A stretch of DNA of 64,000 nt from Nitrosomonas ureae (GTDB taxonomy: Bacteria > Pseudomonadota > Gammaproteobacteria > Burkholderiales > Nitrosomonadaceae). Shown here piece after piece: positions 26,551-35,750 of the stretch. The stretch is from NCBI RefSeq assembly GCF_001455205.1, contig NZ_CP013341.1:372001-436000 (forward strand), in the 5' to 3' direction. A model generated the notes under the pieces. It did no database searches and was not told where the DNA came from. It saw only the letters and a program-made list of their open reading frames with translations. The stretch's first letter is position 1. Each line of letters begins with the position of its first letter. A program made the translations under genes and the position numbers.

Positions 26551-27040
26551 GATCAATCAATATGCCAAAGAACCGCTACTCGCCATCTTGCCCGGTGTCA
26601 CGCTGACCGAACTGTGGCAAATGATGCGCGCCATGGAAAGTACTTTGCAGCTTATTTCATATTTGGTTTTATTTTCAGCACTACTGGGATTAATCACCAT
26701 GCTACTTTCATCAATGAGTGCAAGACGACGTGAAATTGCCATAATGCGCGCTATCGGTGCTAGTCCTTCCTTTATATTTCTCATCATTCAAGTAGAGGCG
26801 TTATTAATCTCCATTGCCGGAATCATCATTGCTTTGGTAGCAATATCAATGGGAGTTCTATTTTCTCAAACCTATCTTGCAGAAAACTATGGAATAGTTA
26901 TTAATTATTTTTCAATGAATAGCCAGATGCTGATTATTGTAAGTGTCGTTTTATTCAGCACTTTTCTGCTTGCTATGATCCCTGCGATATCCGCATATCG
27001 AATGGCGTTACACGACAGTTTAGGCATGATGACAACATGA
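26551..27040 (+). pseudogene. FtsX-type ABC permease, C-terminal remnant
   Basis: From INQYAKEPLLAILPG the frame matches the C-terminal half of a MacB/FtsX-like permease with three or four membrane segments and the motif RRREIAIMRAIGASPSF. The first half and the ATPase gene that should precede it are missing, and the join with the zrgA remnant is out of frame, so the piece is a deletion product. In intact zrg operons a zinc-binding protein gene precedes the ATPase and the permease. A methionine start at 26528 gives an ORF of 170 residues, but the first eight or so residues come from shifted zrgA sequence. Confidence 0.78.
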
Positions 27041-27390
27041 AATCATCCCGGAAAACCGTTAATTTAAGGTAACGAACTCATTTTATTCCAATGACTAACA
27101 TAATTCCCCACAGCATGCTAATCTCTCTGCTGCAAGCCCACGGCCAGCCACTATTAAGGTATGGTATATTTAACAGGATGTGAAACCCTATTGTAGAAAC
27201 CACATAGAAAATACTGCTCTTGCCAATACATCGTGTTATAAATAACGATTTAATTTGAAAAAGCATTTTCTCAAACTTTACGCTTTAGTTTGCCATAATT
27301 GCATTTTTCAATATCGCGAATGCTTACACACTGTCTCCCAAAGAATATCTGGACTATCAAAAACAATTGCATTAACAAAAGGAAGAATTC
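27041..27390. other. Intergenic region, upstream of the APC transporter
   Basis: About 350 bases without a supported gene. A GGAAG six bases before ATG 27391 is the only clear signal. Small ORFs in this stretch have no start signal or recognisable content. Confidence 0.45.
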
Positions 27391-28956
27391 ATGATTTTCT
27401 GGCGCGTAAAATCACTTGACGCCATTCTGGCTACAGCAGAAAAGAAAAGCCTTCATCGATCCCTGGGGCCCTGGCAATTGACTCTTCTGGGCGTCGGCGC
27501 AATCATCGGAACCGGTATTTTTGTACTCACAGCGGAAGCAGCACAGAAAGCCGGGCCAGGCATGATGCTCTCATTCATCATTGCGAGTTTCGTTTGCATT
27601 GTAGCGGCCCTTTGTTACTCCGAATTGTCCTCAATGGTACCCGTTTCAGGCTCAGCCTATACTTATTCCTACGCGGTACTGGGAGAATTGGTAGCTTGGA
27701 TGGTGGGCTGGGCGCTAATCCTCGAGTACTCTGTCGCTGCAAGCGCGGTAGCGGTCGGTTGGTCGGGCTATTTTGTCGGCCTTCTCAACAACTCACTAGG
27801 AATCACAATACCCTTTGAGCTGGCCAATGGTCCCTTCGCTGGCGGCATCATCAACCTGCCCGCAGTTTTCGTCTGCATTCTGGTGGTCGGATTATTAGTT
27901 ATTGGCACGCGCGAAAGCGCCTCATTTAATGCCGTGCTTGTTACGGTCAAGATTGCAGCTTTGACGCTATTTATTGCTCTGACACTACCCGTGGCCGAGA
28001 TCGAAAATTTCCAACCTTTCTTGCCTTTGGGCGAGGCAGGCGTGGTTGCGGCCGCATCCTCGATTTTTTTTGCCTATGTCGGATTCGATGCGGTTTCAAC
28101 CGCTGCTGAGGAGACCAAGAATCCACAACGCAATGTGCCGATTGGACTTATCAGCTCGCTCGTAATTTGTACCATCTTCTATATATTGGTTTCAGCCGGT
28201 GCCATTGGTGCGATCGGTGCACAACCGATACTCGACGAAACCGGCAAAGGCCTGATGCCCGGTTCAATCGTTCTGGCTGAACAATGCCAATCGCTTGCCG
28301 CTGTTGGACAGCAGCCGCTCGTCTGTTCACGTGAAGCTTTGGCACTGGTTTTACGTGAGATCGGGTGGGAAAAATTTGGGAATTTACTTGGCCTCGCTGC
28401 ATTCCTGGCATTGCCATCGGTCGTTTTGATGATGCTGTTCGGACAAACGCGAATTTTTTTCGTTATGGCCCGCGATGGATTGCTTCCTGAAGTATTAAGT
28501 CGCGTGCACACACGATTTAAAACACCTCATATCGTGACCTACGTAACAGGTATCGGCGTCACCATTGCTGCCGCCTTCTTTCCGGTTGGCAAGCTGGCGG
28601 ACATCTCCAATTCCGGTACATTGTTCGCTTTCATGGTGGTTGCATTGGCGGTCATGATACTTCGCACCCGAGATAAGCATCGCGCACGGCCTTTCAGGGC
28701 ACCGATAATCTGGCTGGTGGGTCCTCTTGCCGTGATTGGCTGTATTACACTTTTTTGGTTCCTACCCAACGATGCGAAACTGGTATTCCCGATTTGGTCT
28801 GGAATCGGATTGATTTTCTATTTTCTCTACGGTTACCGCAAAAGTCACCTCGCGCTGGGCATCGATACCTCATCGGGCGGTGAAGATATTATCAAACCGA
28901 TTCGACCGCTAGCGGATCGCAGTCAAGACTCCACAGAATCAAGAAATAAAGACTGA
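27391..28956 (+). CDS. APC-family amino acid/polyamine permease
   Basis: A 521-residue inner-membrane transporter with about 12 hydrophobic segments and the family's first-helix motif GVGAIIGTGIFVL near residues 35-47, followed by FAYVGFDAVSTAAEETKNPQRNVPIG in helix 6. This APC class carries cationic amino acids, often by exchange; the substrate cannot be told. A ribosome binding site GGAAG precedes the ATG. It is monocistronic, placed just after the degenerate permease piece. Confidence 0.9.
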   Translation: MIFWRVKSLDAILATAEKKSLHRSLGPWQLTLLGVGAIIGTGIFVLTAEAAQKAGPGMMLSFIIASFVCIVAALCYSELSSMVPVSGSAYTYSYAVLGELVAWMVGWALILEYSVAASAVAVGWSGYFVGLLNNSLGITIPFELANGPFAGGIINLPAVFVCILVVGLLVIGTRESASFNAVLVTVKIAALTLFIALTLPVAEIENFQPFLPLGEAGVVAAASSIFFAYVGFDAVSTAAEETKNPQRNVPIGLISSLVICTIFYILVSAGAIGAIGAQPILDETGKGLMPGSIVLAEQCQSLAAVGQQPLVCSREALALVLREIGWEKFGNLLGLAAFLALPSVVLMMLFGQTRIFFVMARDGLLPEVLSRVHTRFKTPHIVTYVTGIGVTIAAAFFPVGKLADISNSGTLFAFMVVALAVMILRTRDKHRARPFRAPIIWLVGPLAVIGCITLFWFLPNDAKLVFPIWSGIGLIFYFLYGYRKSHLALGIDTSSGGEDIIKPIRPLADRSQDSTESRNKD

Positions 28957-29052
28957 GAATTAAGTTTCCCAACAGATAAACGGTGATGCGAATTACCCGA
29001 CAAATAGGCCTATGGCAGTAACAGCACTTTGAGTCACTATATAGCAGAAATG

Positions 29053-29685
29053 CTACTTTCTGTATCGATGCTTCAGGTATTCAATTATGGGAGGGGTTAT
29101 CGATAAGATAATAATAGCCAGGATGACCAGCTTGAAGTTTTGTTGAATCATCGGAAGTTGTCCGAAGTAAAATCCCGAATAAATAAAGATGCCTACCCAT
29201 AATATGGCACCGATGATGTTATACGTTATGAAGGTGCGATAAGGCATTGATCCAATCCCGGCAACAAAGGGCGCAAATGTTCGGATAATTGGAATGAAAC
29301 GCGCAATAATTATCGTTTTGGCTCCATATTTAAGGTAAAAAGCGTGCGTTTTATCCAGGTATTCGCGTTTAAAGAAACGAGATTCCTGCGAAGTAAAAAC
29401 CTTGGGGCCGGTTTTTTTCCCGATCCAGTAATTCACGCTATCTCCCAGAATACCTGCAATACATAATCCGACAAACAGGATATGGGGACTGAGTTGCGAA
29501 TCCTCAAATGAAGCCAGAGTACCTGCCGCAAACAAAAGCGAATCCCCCGGTAAAAAAGGCATTACAACCAGCCCTGTCTCGCAGAATATGATCAGAAAAA
29601 GAATGCCATAAACCCATAGACCATATTCCGAGGATAGTACATAAAGATGCCGATCAATATTAAGTATAAAGTCTATAAGAAACAT
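29053..29685 (-). CDS. dedA: DedA-family membrane protein
   Basis: A 210-residue membrane protein very similar to E. coli DedA, with the family's FCETGLVVMPFLPGDSLLFAAG and ARFIPIIRTFAPFVAG motifs. The latter carries the conserved Arg residues. DedA proteins are inner-membrane proteins needed for envelope homeostasis and probably move lipids such as undecaprenyl phosphate. There are about five membrane segments. It lies on the minus strand, about 185 bases downstream of the AI-2E transporter gene. Confidence 0.9.
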   Translation of the reverse strand: MFLIDFILNIDRHLYVLSSEYGLWVYGILFLIIFCETGLVVMPFLPGDSLLFAAGTLASFEDSQLSPHILFVGLCIAGILGDSVNYWIGKKTGPKVFTSQESRFFKREYLDKTHAFYLKYGAKTIIIARFIPIIRTFAPFVAGIGSMPYRTFITYNIIGAILWVGIFIYSGFYFGQLPMIQQNFKLVILAIIILSITPPIIEYLKHRYRK

Positions 29686-29870
29686 GTAGATAAAGTTAAT
29701 TCGTTATAAAATATAATGCTGAGTGCAAAAATGATTGCTCTACGTTAACGGCATAAGTCAGTTTATCTAACAAAATAGACACAAACTTTTAACACCAGCG
29801 GTGAATTTTTCCCCTACAAAGCTATTCAGAGTAGCTCTGCAGCGTCTGCTACATTAAGCTTAAAAAATGA

Positions 29871-31103
29871 TTAATTAGCTATTCTTGGCCCTAATCGATG
29901 CCTGTCCCATAGCGGCACACCAAATACATCATGTATAAAATAATATGCGACCGGAACGCCCAGTATCATTCCCCACAAACCAAAACTGTGATAGGCAATC
30001 AGTAAAATAATAAGCACCAGCACCGGATTAAGCTTGAGGTGTTTACCATAGATCATCGGATTAAGACCATAAGCTTCAATAATATGAATAATAGTTATCA
30101 TGCCAACTATTCCTAACGCCAAAGTCAAACCGCCCGTATTCAACGCAACCAGTACCATTGGCGTAGTAGAAATGAATACCCCTAGCACTGGAATAAAACT
30201 GCACACAAAAACAATGAGTGATAACAATGCAACTGACGGAATTCCAAGTATTACCAAGCCTATCAAAGTCAGGAAAGTATTAACGCAGGCAATCATTGCT
30301 TGCGCTTGAATGGCTCGACCAACGACATAAGCAAAACGGATTACCGGTTGTGCGGTTTCCTGATAAAAATCCTTCAATCTCGACTCATGCAGGCTTTTCA
30401 TCAAACCACCCAGGCGGACGCTGTCAAACAAAATCAAAAAACTGAATAACAGTGCCAGAGACATCGTACCGATCGCTTTATAAAGATAATTAATGAGCTT
30501 GGGTAATTCCTCACGAACCTTACCCATCTGTTTGGTCATAAGAAGTTCCACCAGCAACTCGGTTTCCTTGTCGTAGTACTTTCTCAGCTTCTCATAGGTA
30601 TCTTCAGTAACCTCATTTTCTTTGACGTCATCCAAGTGCTCGATATCAGAAAAATTGAGCTTTTGCCGGAATCGATTAAGTTTGGCATCGATTACGCGCA
30701 AACTATCCTCATCCAGGATACTGCGGGCATAACCATGCAGAGGGCGTTCGATGCCCGGATATTTTCCGATAACATCTCGTTTCATTTCTATCAATTTTAA
30801 CTGTACTTCATTGAAATTATTAATAAAACGATTGGCCTCACCGATGACACTAGGCGTTACGTAACGAAAAAAACTGCCCAGCACAACCAGAAAAAAAATG
30901 TATACCAGCACCAGGGAAGCACGATGCGGTAATTTCAATTTGTTCCGGCCAATATGTACCAATGGTGTCGCAATAAAAGTAAGAACAAAGGTGATAAAAA
31001 TCAGTCCAAAGAAATCTTGCAAAAGCCATAATATACCAATCAGAATAAGCCAGATCAGTATACGGCGATTGGCCTCATAAAAACTATCAAAGCTAAATGA
31101 CAT
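29871..31103 (-). CDS. AI-2E-family transporter (PerM/YdiK type)
   Basis: A 410-residue member of the AI-2E exporter family (UPF0118), with eight or so hydrophobic segments and a long hydrophilic loop (about residues 90-200) that holds many charged residues. The family includes TqsA and YdiK; transport of AI-2 or of other small molecules is not settled for most members. I prefer the ATG at 31103; a TTG three codons upstream is also in frame. Conserved GLNPMIYGKHLKLNPVLVL lies near the C-terminus. Confidence 0.85.
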   Translation of the reverse strand: MSFSFDSFYEANRRILIWLILIGILWLLQDFFGLIFITFVLTFIATPLVHIGRNKLKLPHRASLVLVYIFFLVVLGSFFRYVTPSVIGEANRFINNFNEVQLKLIEMKRDVIGKYPGIERPLHGYARSILDEDSLRVIDAKLNRFRQKLNFSDIEHLDDVKENEVTEDTYEKLRKYYDKETELLVELLMTKQMGKVREELPKLINYLYKAIGTMSLALLFSFLILFDSVRLGGLMKSLHESRLKDFYQETAQPVIRFAYVVGRAIQAQAMIACVNTFLTLIGLVILGIPSVALLSLIVFVCSFIPVLGVFISTTPMVLVALNTGGLTLALGIVGMITIIHIIEAYGLNPMIYGKHLKLNPVLVLIILLIAYHSFGLWGMILGVPVAYYFIHDVFGVPLWDRHRLGPRIAN

Positions 31104-31112
31104 TATTTTCAA

Positions 31113-31513
31113 ATTCTCTGTGTGGTTAACAATTAAATTAACTAACCCGTATCAAGAGATTACTTGATAAGTATTATGGGAGTATGTCAGAAACGTTATT
31201 GCATTCAAAATGCTTATCAGACGCCCTGCCCCAGTGTAGCAAAAAATATTTACTGAAAACTATGCGTTGCCCTGAGTTCATAAGGGTTCGTTTGCATTTA
31301 TTATGTTAAGACCATGATTTCATGGCATTAGCCTGCACCATCGTTCATAACTTCTCTATTGGGTAATACGATAGAATAGATGACGGCTACTTAGGTTTTA
31401 TTGAGCAAAAAATTCTATAGCAGGATAACACTATCTTTACATTAAAACTCGACTGGTCACCATTGATTCAAGAAGAAGGAAGACTACAGCAATAGGGCTG
31501 TATGATATAAACA
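31113..31513. other. Gene-free stretch between AI-2E transporter and orphan terminator
   Basis: About 400 bases. No ORF has a start signal. It ends in a strong plus-strand terminator, so a short non-coding RNA may be transcribed rightward through here. I cannot place a promoter with confidence. Confidence 0.3.
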
Positions 31514-31560
31514 ATGCCCGTCTAGTAAACTAAATCACTAGACGGGCATTTTTATTTTTT
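31514..31560 (+). terminator. Strong rho-independent terminator without an obvious gene
   Basis: A 13-bp perfect stem (ATGCCCGTCTAGT/ACTAGACGGGCAT, 10-base loop) is followed by TTTTTATTTTTT on the plus strand. The nearest plus-strand gene is over 2.5 kb upstream. On the other strand, the 35-residue membrane-protein gene ends 120 bases upstream of this hairpin, but the T-run on that side is weaker. It can therefore end either a plus-strand small RNA or the small-protein mRNA. Confidence 0.75.
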
Positions 31561-31679
31561 GCATGTTTTGCATGCATTGACTGGATACCACCCTCTTTTT
31601 CAAATACTGAAAAGAATTAAGTTTCGATAGAAAACTAACAGAACTTAAGCCTATAAAGGGCAGTTACAAGCTTCTCAGT

Positions 31680-31787
31680 CTAGAATACGCCGTATACAAT
31701 TGCTCCGATAACAATAAAAACAGCTGTTGAGATGAAGAACAATCTCAGAACTTGCGCATCTGTTTCTCTTCTGTTGATTTCGCTCAT
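31680..31787 (-). CDS. Small single-pass membrane protein (35 residues)
   Basis: An ORF of 36 codons including stop. AAGGAG lies seven bases before the ATG at 31787, an excellent site. The protein has a polar, charged N-terminus (MSEINRRETDAQ) and then one hydrophobic helix of about 21 residues to a C-terminal YGVF. This organisation fits small subunits or regulators of membrane complexes. I do not recognise a family. No close neighbour shares its operon: the lipocalin gene ends 320 bases to the right and the AI-2E gene starts 580 to the left. Confidence rests on ribosome binding site and composition. Confidence 0.65.
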   Translation of the reverse strand: MSEINRRETDAQVLRLFFISTAVFIVIGAIVYGVF

Positions 31788-32106
31788 AGTTTATCTCCTT
31801 ATTTAAGGTACATTCTTTGATTTAGATTTAAAGCCGACAAATTATCGACCCCCCTTGCTCACACAATCACAAAATTTGTAATCGTGAATCTTATCTCCGC
31901 CCCTCAGATTCACTGCTACAGCGATCTTTATGTGTGGAGCCGAGTAATTTATTCGCAATCATCTTGTACCACTTAGATTACTGCGCCATCGAATTCTAAC
32001 TCACATTTAACAACAATGAAAGTGTTGAAATTAAGTCCGCTTTATTAATTGCCAGAAAATTGCATGATTAAAAATTCTTTGCCGGTGATCGGACGTGCTT
32101 TAAGCC
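31788..32106. other. Intergenic region upstream of the small membrane protein
   Basis: About 320 bases; it would hold the promoter of the 35-residue protein gene and the 3' end of the lipocalin/ABC operon. No other gene is visible. Confidence 0.4.
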
Positions 32107-33201
32107 TCATAATGTCAAAGGTTTCACGTAGCCCGTCAACTCAAGATAGCCGCGCCCTGCTGGCTTATTATCCTTAGTCAGCATCACAGCGCCTTCCCAA
32201 TATACCGCTGCAGTGGATTGGCGCGCATCCAGCTCCTGATCGTCCAGCAATGGTGTAAGCCGCCATTCAATCTCACCGGTGCGGACATGCATGGCAACCG
32301 GATAAACTGCCTCTGTATGCGGTGATCGCCAGGTACGTATCGGCGTAAATTCCACCTCATCGGGATCGAAGAAGGTCATATTCCCCTGTGCATCACGCAG
32401 TGCTGCATAAGCCCATACTTTTCCGCCTTGTTTCGCACGTATTTGAAATGCCATCAGTGCAGAGCCGTCATCCAGATTGGCGCCTACCCAGTCCCACCCT
32501 TCGGCATCCGGATCCAAATAGGCCGTTGACCATTCATGATCCAGCCAAGCCCGCCCTTTAACTTTTACTGGTTTATTTTGCCTGAATACTGTGCCGGTTA
32601 CGCTCAAATGTGGTTCGCTATAGTAATAACTAGCCTGTTCCGGCTTTGGGCCTTTACGGGAAAAACCGTCCATATCTTGCAACATCATGCTTTGCGTGGG
32701 GGTTAATAACAATTGCAAACCAAAATCGCTGGCTTGCATATCCACCTGATAGCGGCCATCCTCCTCGCGCACCAATGTCCAATCATCTAATCTAACATTG
32801 GTATTCCCTGGCTTGGCATAGGCAAGGTCAAAACCCTCACGGGCGGTTTTTTCAACATGCATCACTTTACCAACTGCAGGATCAGATAAAGCCAAATGCG
32901 CGATAATTAGGTGCTTTGCAGCAAAGTGGCTTGGATTATCGTGATTATGATCAGTGGCATAACGGAAAAAAGTAACCTGAAAACCCAATGATTTCTTATC
33001 TTCCGTCTCCAACCAACCCGTGATATACCACCATTCGATGCGAAAATCCTGGTGTGCGCCATAATCCAGAGGAAAAGAGAGCTTGTAATCGGGAGTAACC
33101 GGTTTTAATCGGCCCGACTCGGCATATACGCCGGTAATGAGCAAACTAAAAAACAACATGACAAAAACCTTAAAATTACTGTCAGATCTATTCCGTTTCA
33201 T
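32107..33201 (-). CDS. Lipocalin-like/carotenoid 1,2-hydratase (AttH/CrtC-like) protein
   Basis: A 364-residue secreted protein: a signal peptide around FVMLFFSLLITGVYA and the CrtC/AttH fold, marked by FRIEWWYITGWL, GFQVTFFRY and GRAWLDHEWSTAYL. Family members hydrate carotenoids in phototrophs (CrtC), but here the gene is in an ABC operon of the AttEFGH kind, where the partner role is unknown. The ATG at 33201 overlaps the TAA of the upstream permease gene (TAATG) and has GGAGG at a good distance, so it is coupled. It probably acts in the periplasm on a lipid-like ligand; this is inference. Confidence 0.85.
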   Translation of the reverse strand: MKRNRSDSNFKVFVMLFFSLLITGVYAESGRLKPVTPDYKLSFPLDYGAHQDFRIEWWYITGWLETEDKKSLGFQVTFFRYATDHNHDNPSHFAAKHLIIAHLALSDPAVGKVMHVEKTAREGFDLAYAKPGNTNVRLDDWTLVREEDGRYQVDMQASDFGLQLLLTPTQSMMLQDMDGFSRKGPKPEQASYYYSEPHLSVTGTVFRQNKPVKVKGRAWLDHEWSTAYLDPDAEGWDWVGANLDDGSALMAFQIRAKQGGKVWAYAALRDAQGNMTFFDPDEVEFTPIRTWRSPHTEAVYPVAMHVRTGEIEWRLTPLLDDQELDARQSTAAVYWEGAVMLTKDNKPAGRGYLELTGYVKPLTL

Positions 33202-35750
33202 TACCAATCCTCCCGTACCACGCGAATAACCTGAACGGAAACCGCTTTACGTCCGAAAAACAGAGCTGTCAATGCCGCCGAAATCAACATAATTACGGCA
33301 ATCGCCAATAACCAGCTCCACGGCAAATGCAATTGCATCGTCCAGTGAAAGGACTGTGGATTGACAATAAAAACCAGAATCAAACTGATGCTCCAACCCA
33401 ATACAAAACCTAACACAACTCCGAGCGCAGTCAGCAAACCACCTTCCACGGTCAACATCATAAGAATCTGCCGACGCATTACGCCGATATGCCGCAACAT
33501 GCCAAATTCCTTAGCGCGTGCCAGTATTTGCGCAGAAAAACTAGCCGCCACCCCCAGCAATCCAATAATGACTGCCACTATTTCCAGCAAATAAGTTACC
33601 GCAAAGCTCCGATCAAAAATTTCCAAACTCAAAGCACGCATATCACTTGATCTCGATACTTCAAGGGCTGCACCAAAAGGCAGCTGACGCAAGCTCGTAA
33701 TAACGGTATCTGATGACGTCCCAGCTTGCAGCCAAAGCGCCACGTTATTGACGCTCGAATCTCCCGTTAATCGCTGATAATCCGTCAGCTGCATCTGTAT
33801 CGCACCAAACTGTCGGCCATAATCACGCCATACCCCGGCGATCAGGAATTCGCTCGGGATTACGCCAATCGACAGGATCACTTTCTCACCCACCCGATAA
33901 CCATATAAATCCACCATCGCCTCGGACACCCAAATCGGCATTACATCTTCAGGCAATAATCCGCGCGCAATTACATCATCCGTTAGCGGCAACGTATTGC
34001 GCGGATCCTCCTTATCCACCGGCCTGGCAAACAGAGTGATATCCGGACGATTAACATCAAGCGTCAACTGCTGGGTACGGAAAAAATCCACTCGATCAAA
34101 TCCTGGCAACGCGATAATCGCATTTTGCGCATCAGATTGAAAACCACCCTGATCACCGATTGCAGCAGTACGCACATACAAATCGGCCGGTAATACATGC
34201 TCAAGCCACGCATCGATCGATACACGAAAACTGGTCACCATAATCGCCATGGCAACCATCAAGCTAAAACTGGCCAGTATACCGCCCAATGCAATTGCAG
34301 CCTGATTCGGTGCATTTGCCAAACGTGCCAATGCTAATGTAAAAACAGCACCTATCCGTTCATGAAACGATCGGTTTGATAAAGACGAAAATGTCCAGGC
34401 AGCAAATCGCGGCATTAGTGTAATGCCGCCAATCAACAGTAATGCAATCGCAAGATAACCGAATACCGGCAGCTCGAAAACAGGGGGCAATTGCGTGAAC
34501 AGCAATGCAAGCGATAAACAAATCACCGCGAACCAAGGCGAAGACAATTTTGCCATAACTGCATCTTCGGTGCCGGAGCGCAGTGCCGATGCAGGCTGGG
34601 CTCGAACAGCTTCCAATGCCGGCGCGATACTTCCCAGCAATGTCACACTTAAACCTACTGCAAAAAAGATCACGACATCCCAAGGATCAAAAAAAATACT
34701 CGGTTTAACGCCGGGGAAGAAATTTGTTCCTAAATCTCCCCCCAAAAACTGAATGGCCATCGCGGCAACGGCATACCCCAATCCCAACCCCAATAGCGAT
34801 CCCATTATTCCTAGCAATCCGCCTTCAGTAATGATCTGCCGTAGCAATTGCTGCCGCGTGAAACCCAGTACGCGTAACAACGCAAATTGCTGACGCCGCC
34901 GTATTACCGATAAAGCCTGCGTGGAGAACACCAGGAATGTACCTGTAAATAGCGCCACCAGCGCCAGCATATTCAGATTAATGCGATAAGCGCGCGACAT
35001 ATTGGCAATCCGCGTTTCCTGATCCGCTGCTTCCATAACCCAATAGGATTCACCTAATTCCTCCGCCAGACTGGTTTTAAATGCCGCGTGATTAATGCCA
35101 TCTTTGAGTTTCAGTTCAATCCGTGACAATTGCCCGATCTGTTCAAAGCGCCACTGGGCTGCACCAATATCCATCACTGCTATGCGCTGACCCGCGCGCG
35201 CGCGCACTAAACCACCCGCCACACGCAACGTGATCGCTTGCAATCCAGCCTGTAATTGCAACGCATCGCCCTGCTCGACCTGCAACCATTCCATTGCAGC
35301 AGGGGATAGAAATATCGTATCGCTGGCGATACGATCCAGCGTTTCCCCTTCTTTGGGTAGCCCCAGCAAATCGGGAGAAATTTGCGCCGCTCTGAAAGGA
35401 TCGATACCGATGATTTTCAACTTATGATCATTTCTGCTTTGCTGTTTTCCAGCTATCGTCACATCCAATTCCAAAACAGGATTCGCCAATGCAATGCTTG
35501 GATGTTTAGCCAGTAACGGATAAAGCGCCTCATCAAAAAATGCTTTGCGTCCACGCACCTGCAAATCCGATAGCCCGGAAAGGCTCTTGCTGGCTGCAGA
35601 AAATTCATTGAAAGCAGCGCTGTTGATCAGATGAATTGAGAATGCCATAGCAACCCCGATAGCTATAGCGATGAGGGCAACGGCTATTTGCATAATATGC
35701 GCGCGCCATTCACTAATCAGCATCCAGCGAAATATCGATGGCGCTTTCAT
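33201..35750 (-). CDS. FtsX-like ABC transporter permease (AttF/AttG type)
   Basis: An 849-residue fused permease with two FtsX/MacB-like halves. The first membrane segment is near 17-40, a large periplasmic domain follows, and three transmembrane helices appear near 262-370. A second set comes near 480-500 and 720-835. Such double-size permeases work with LolD-like ATPases to move lipids or lipoproteins across the envelope. Its ATG overlaps the ATPase stop (ATGA) and its stop overlaps the lipocalin-like gene, giving a compact three-gene operon (ATPase, permease, lipocalin). Confidence 0.88.
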   Translation of the reverse strand: MKAPSIFRWMLISEWRAHIMQIAVALIAIAIGVAMAFSIHLINSAAFNEFSAASKSLSGLSDLQVRGRKAFFDEALYPLLAKHPSIALANPVLELDVTIAGKQQSRNDHKLKIIGIDPFRAAQISPDLLGLPKEGETLDRIASDTIFLSPAAMEWLQVEQGDALQLQAGLQAITLRVAGGLVRARAGQRIAVMDIGAAQWRFEQIGQLSRIELKLKDGINHAAFKTSLAEELGESYWVMEAADQETRIANMSRAYRINLNMLALVALFTGTFLVFSTQALSVIRRRQQFALLRVLGFTRQQLLRQIITEGGLLGIMGSLLGLGLGYAVAAMAIQFLGGDLGTNFFPGVKPSIFFDPWDVVIFFAVGLSVTLLGSIAPALEAVRAQPASALRSGTEDAVMAKLSSPWFAVICLSLALLFTQLPPVFELPVFGYLAIALLLIGGITLMPRFAAWTFSSLSNRSFHERIGAVFTLALARLANAPNQAAIALGGILASFSLMVAMAIMVTSFRVSIDAWLEHVLPADLYVRTAAIGDQGGFQSDAQNAIIALPGFDRVDFFRTQQLTLDVNRPDITLFARPVDKEDPRNTLPLTDDVIARGLLPEDVMPIWVSEAMVDLYGYRVGEKVILSIGVIPSEFLIAGVWRDYGRQFGAIQMQLTDYQRLTGDSSVNNVALWLQAGTSSDTVITSLRQLPFGAALEVSRSSDMRALSLEIFDRSFAVTYLLEIVAVIIGLLGVAASFSAQILARAKEFGMLRHIGVMRRQILMMLTVEGGLLTALGVVLGFVLGWSISLILVFIVNPQSFHWTMQLHLPWSWLLAIAVIMLISAALTALFFGRKAVSVQVIRVVREDW

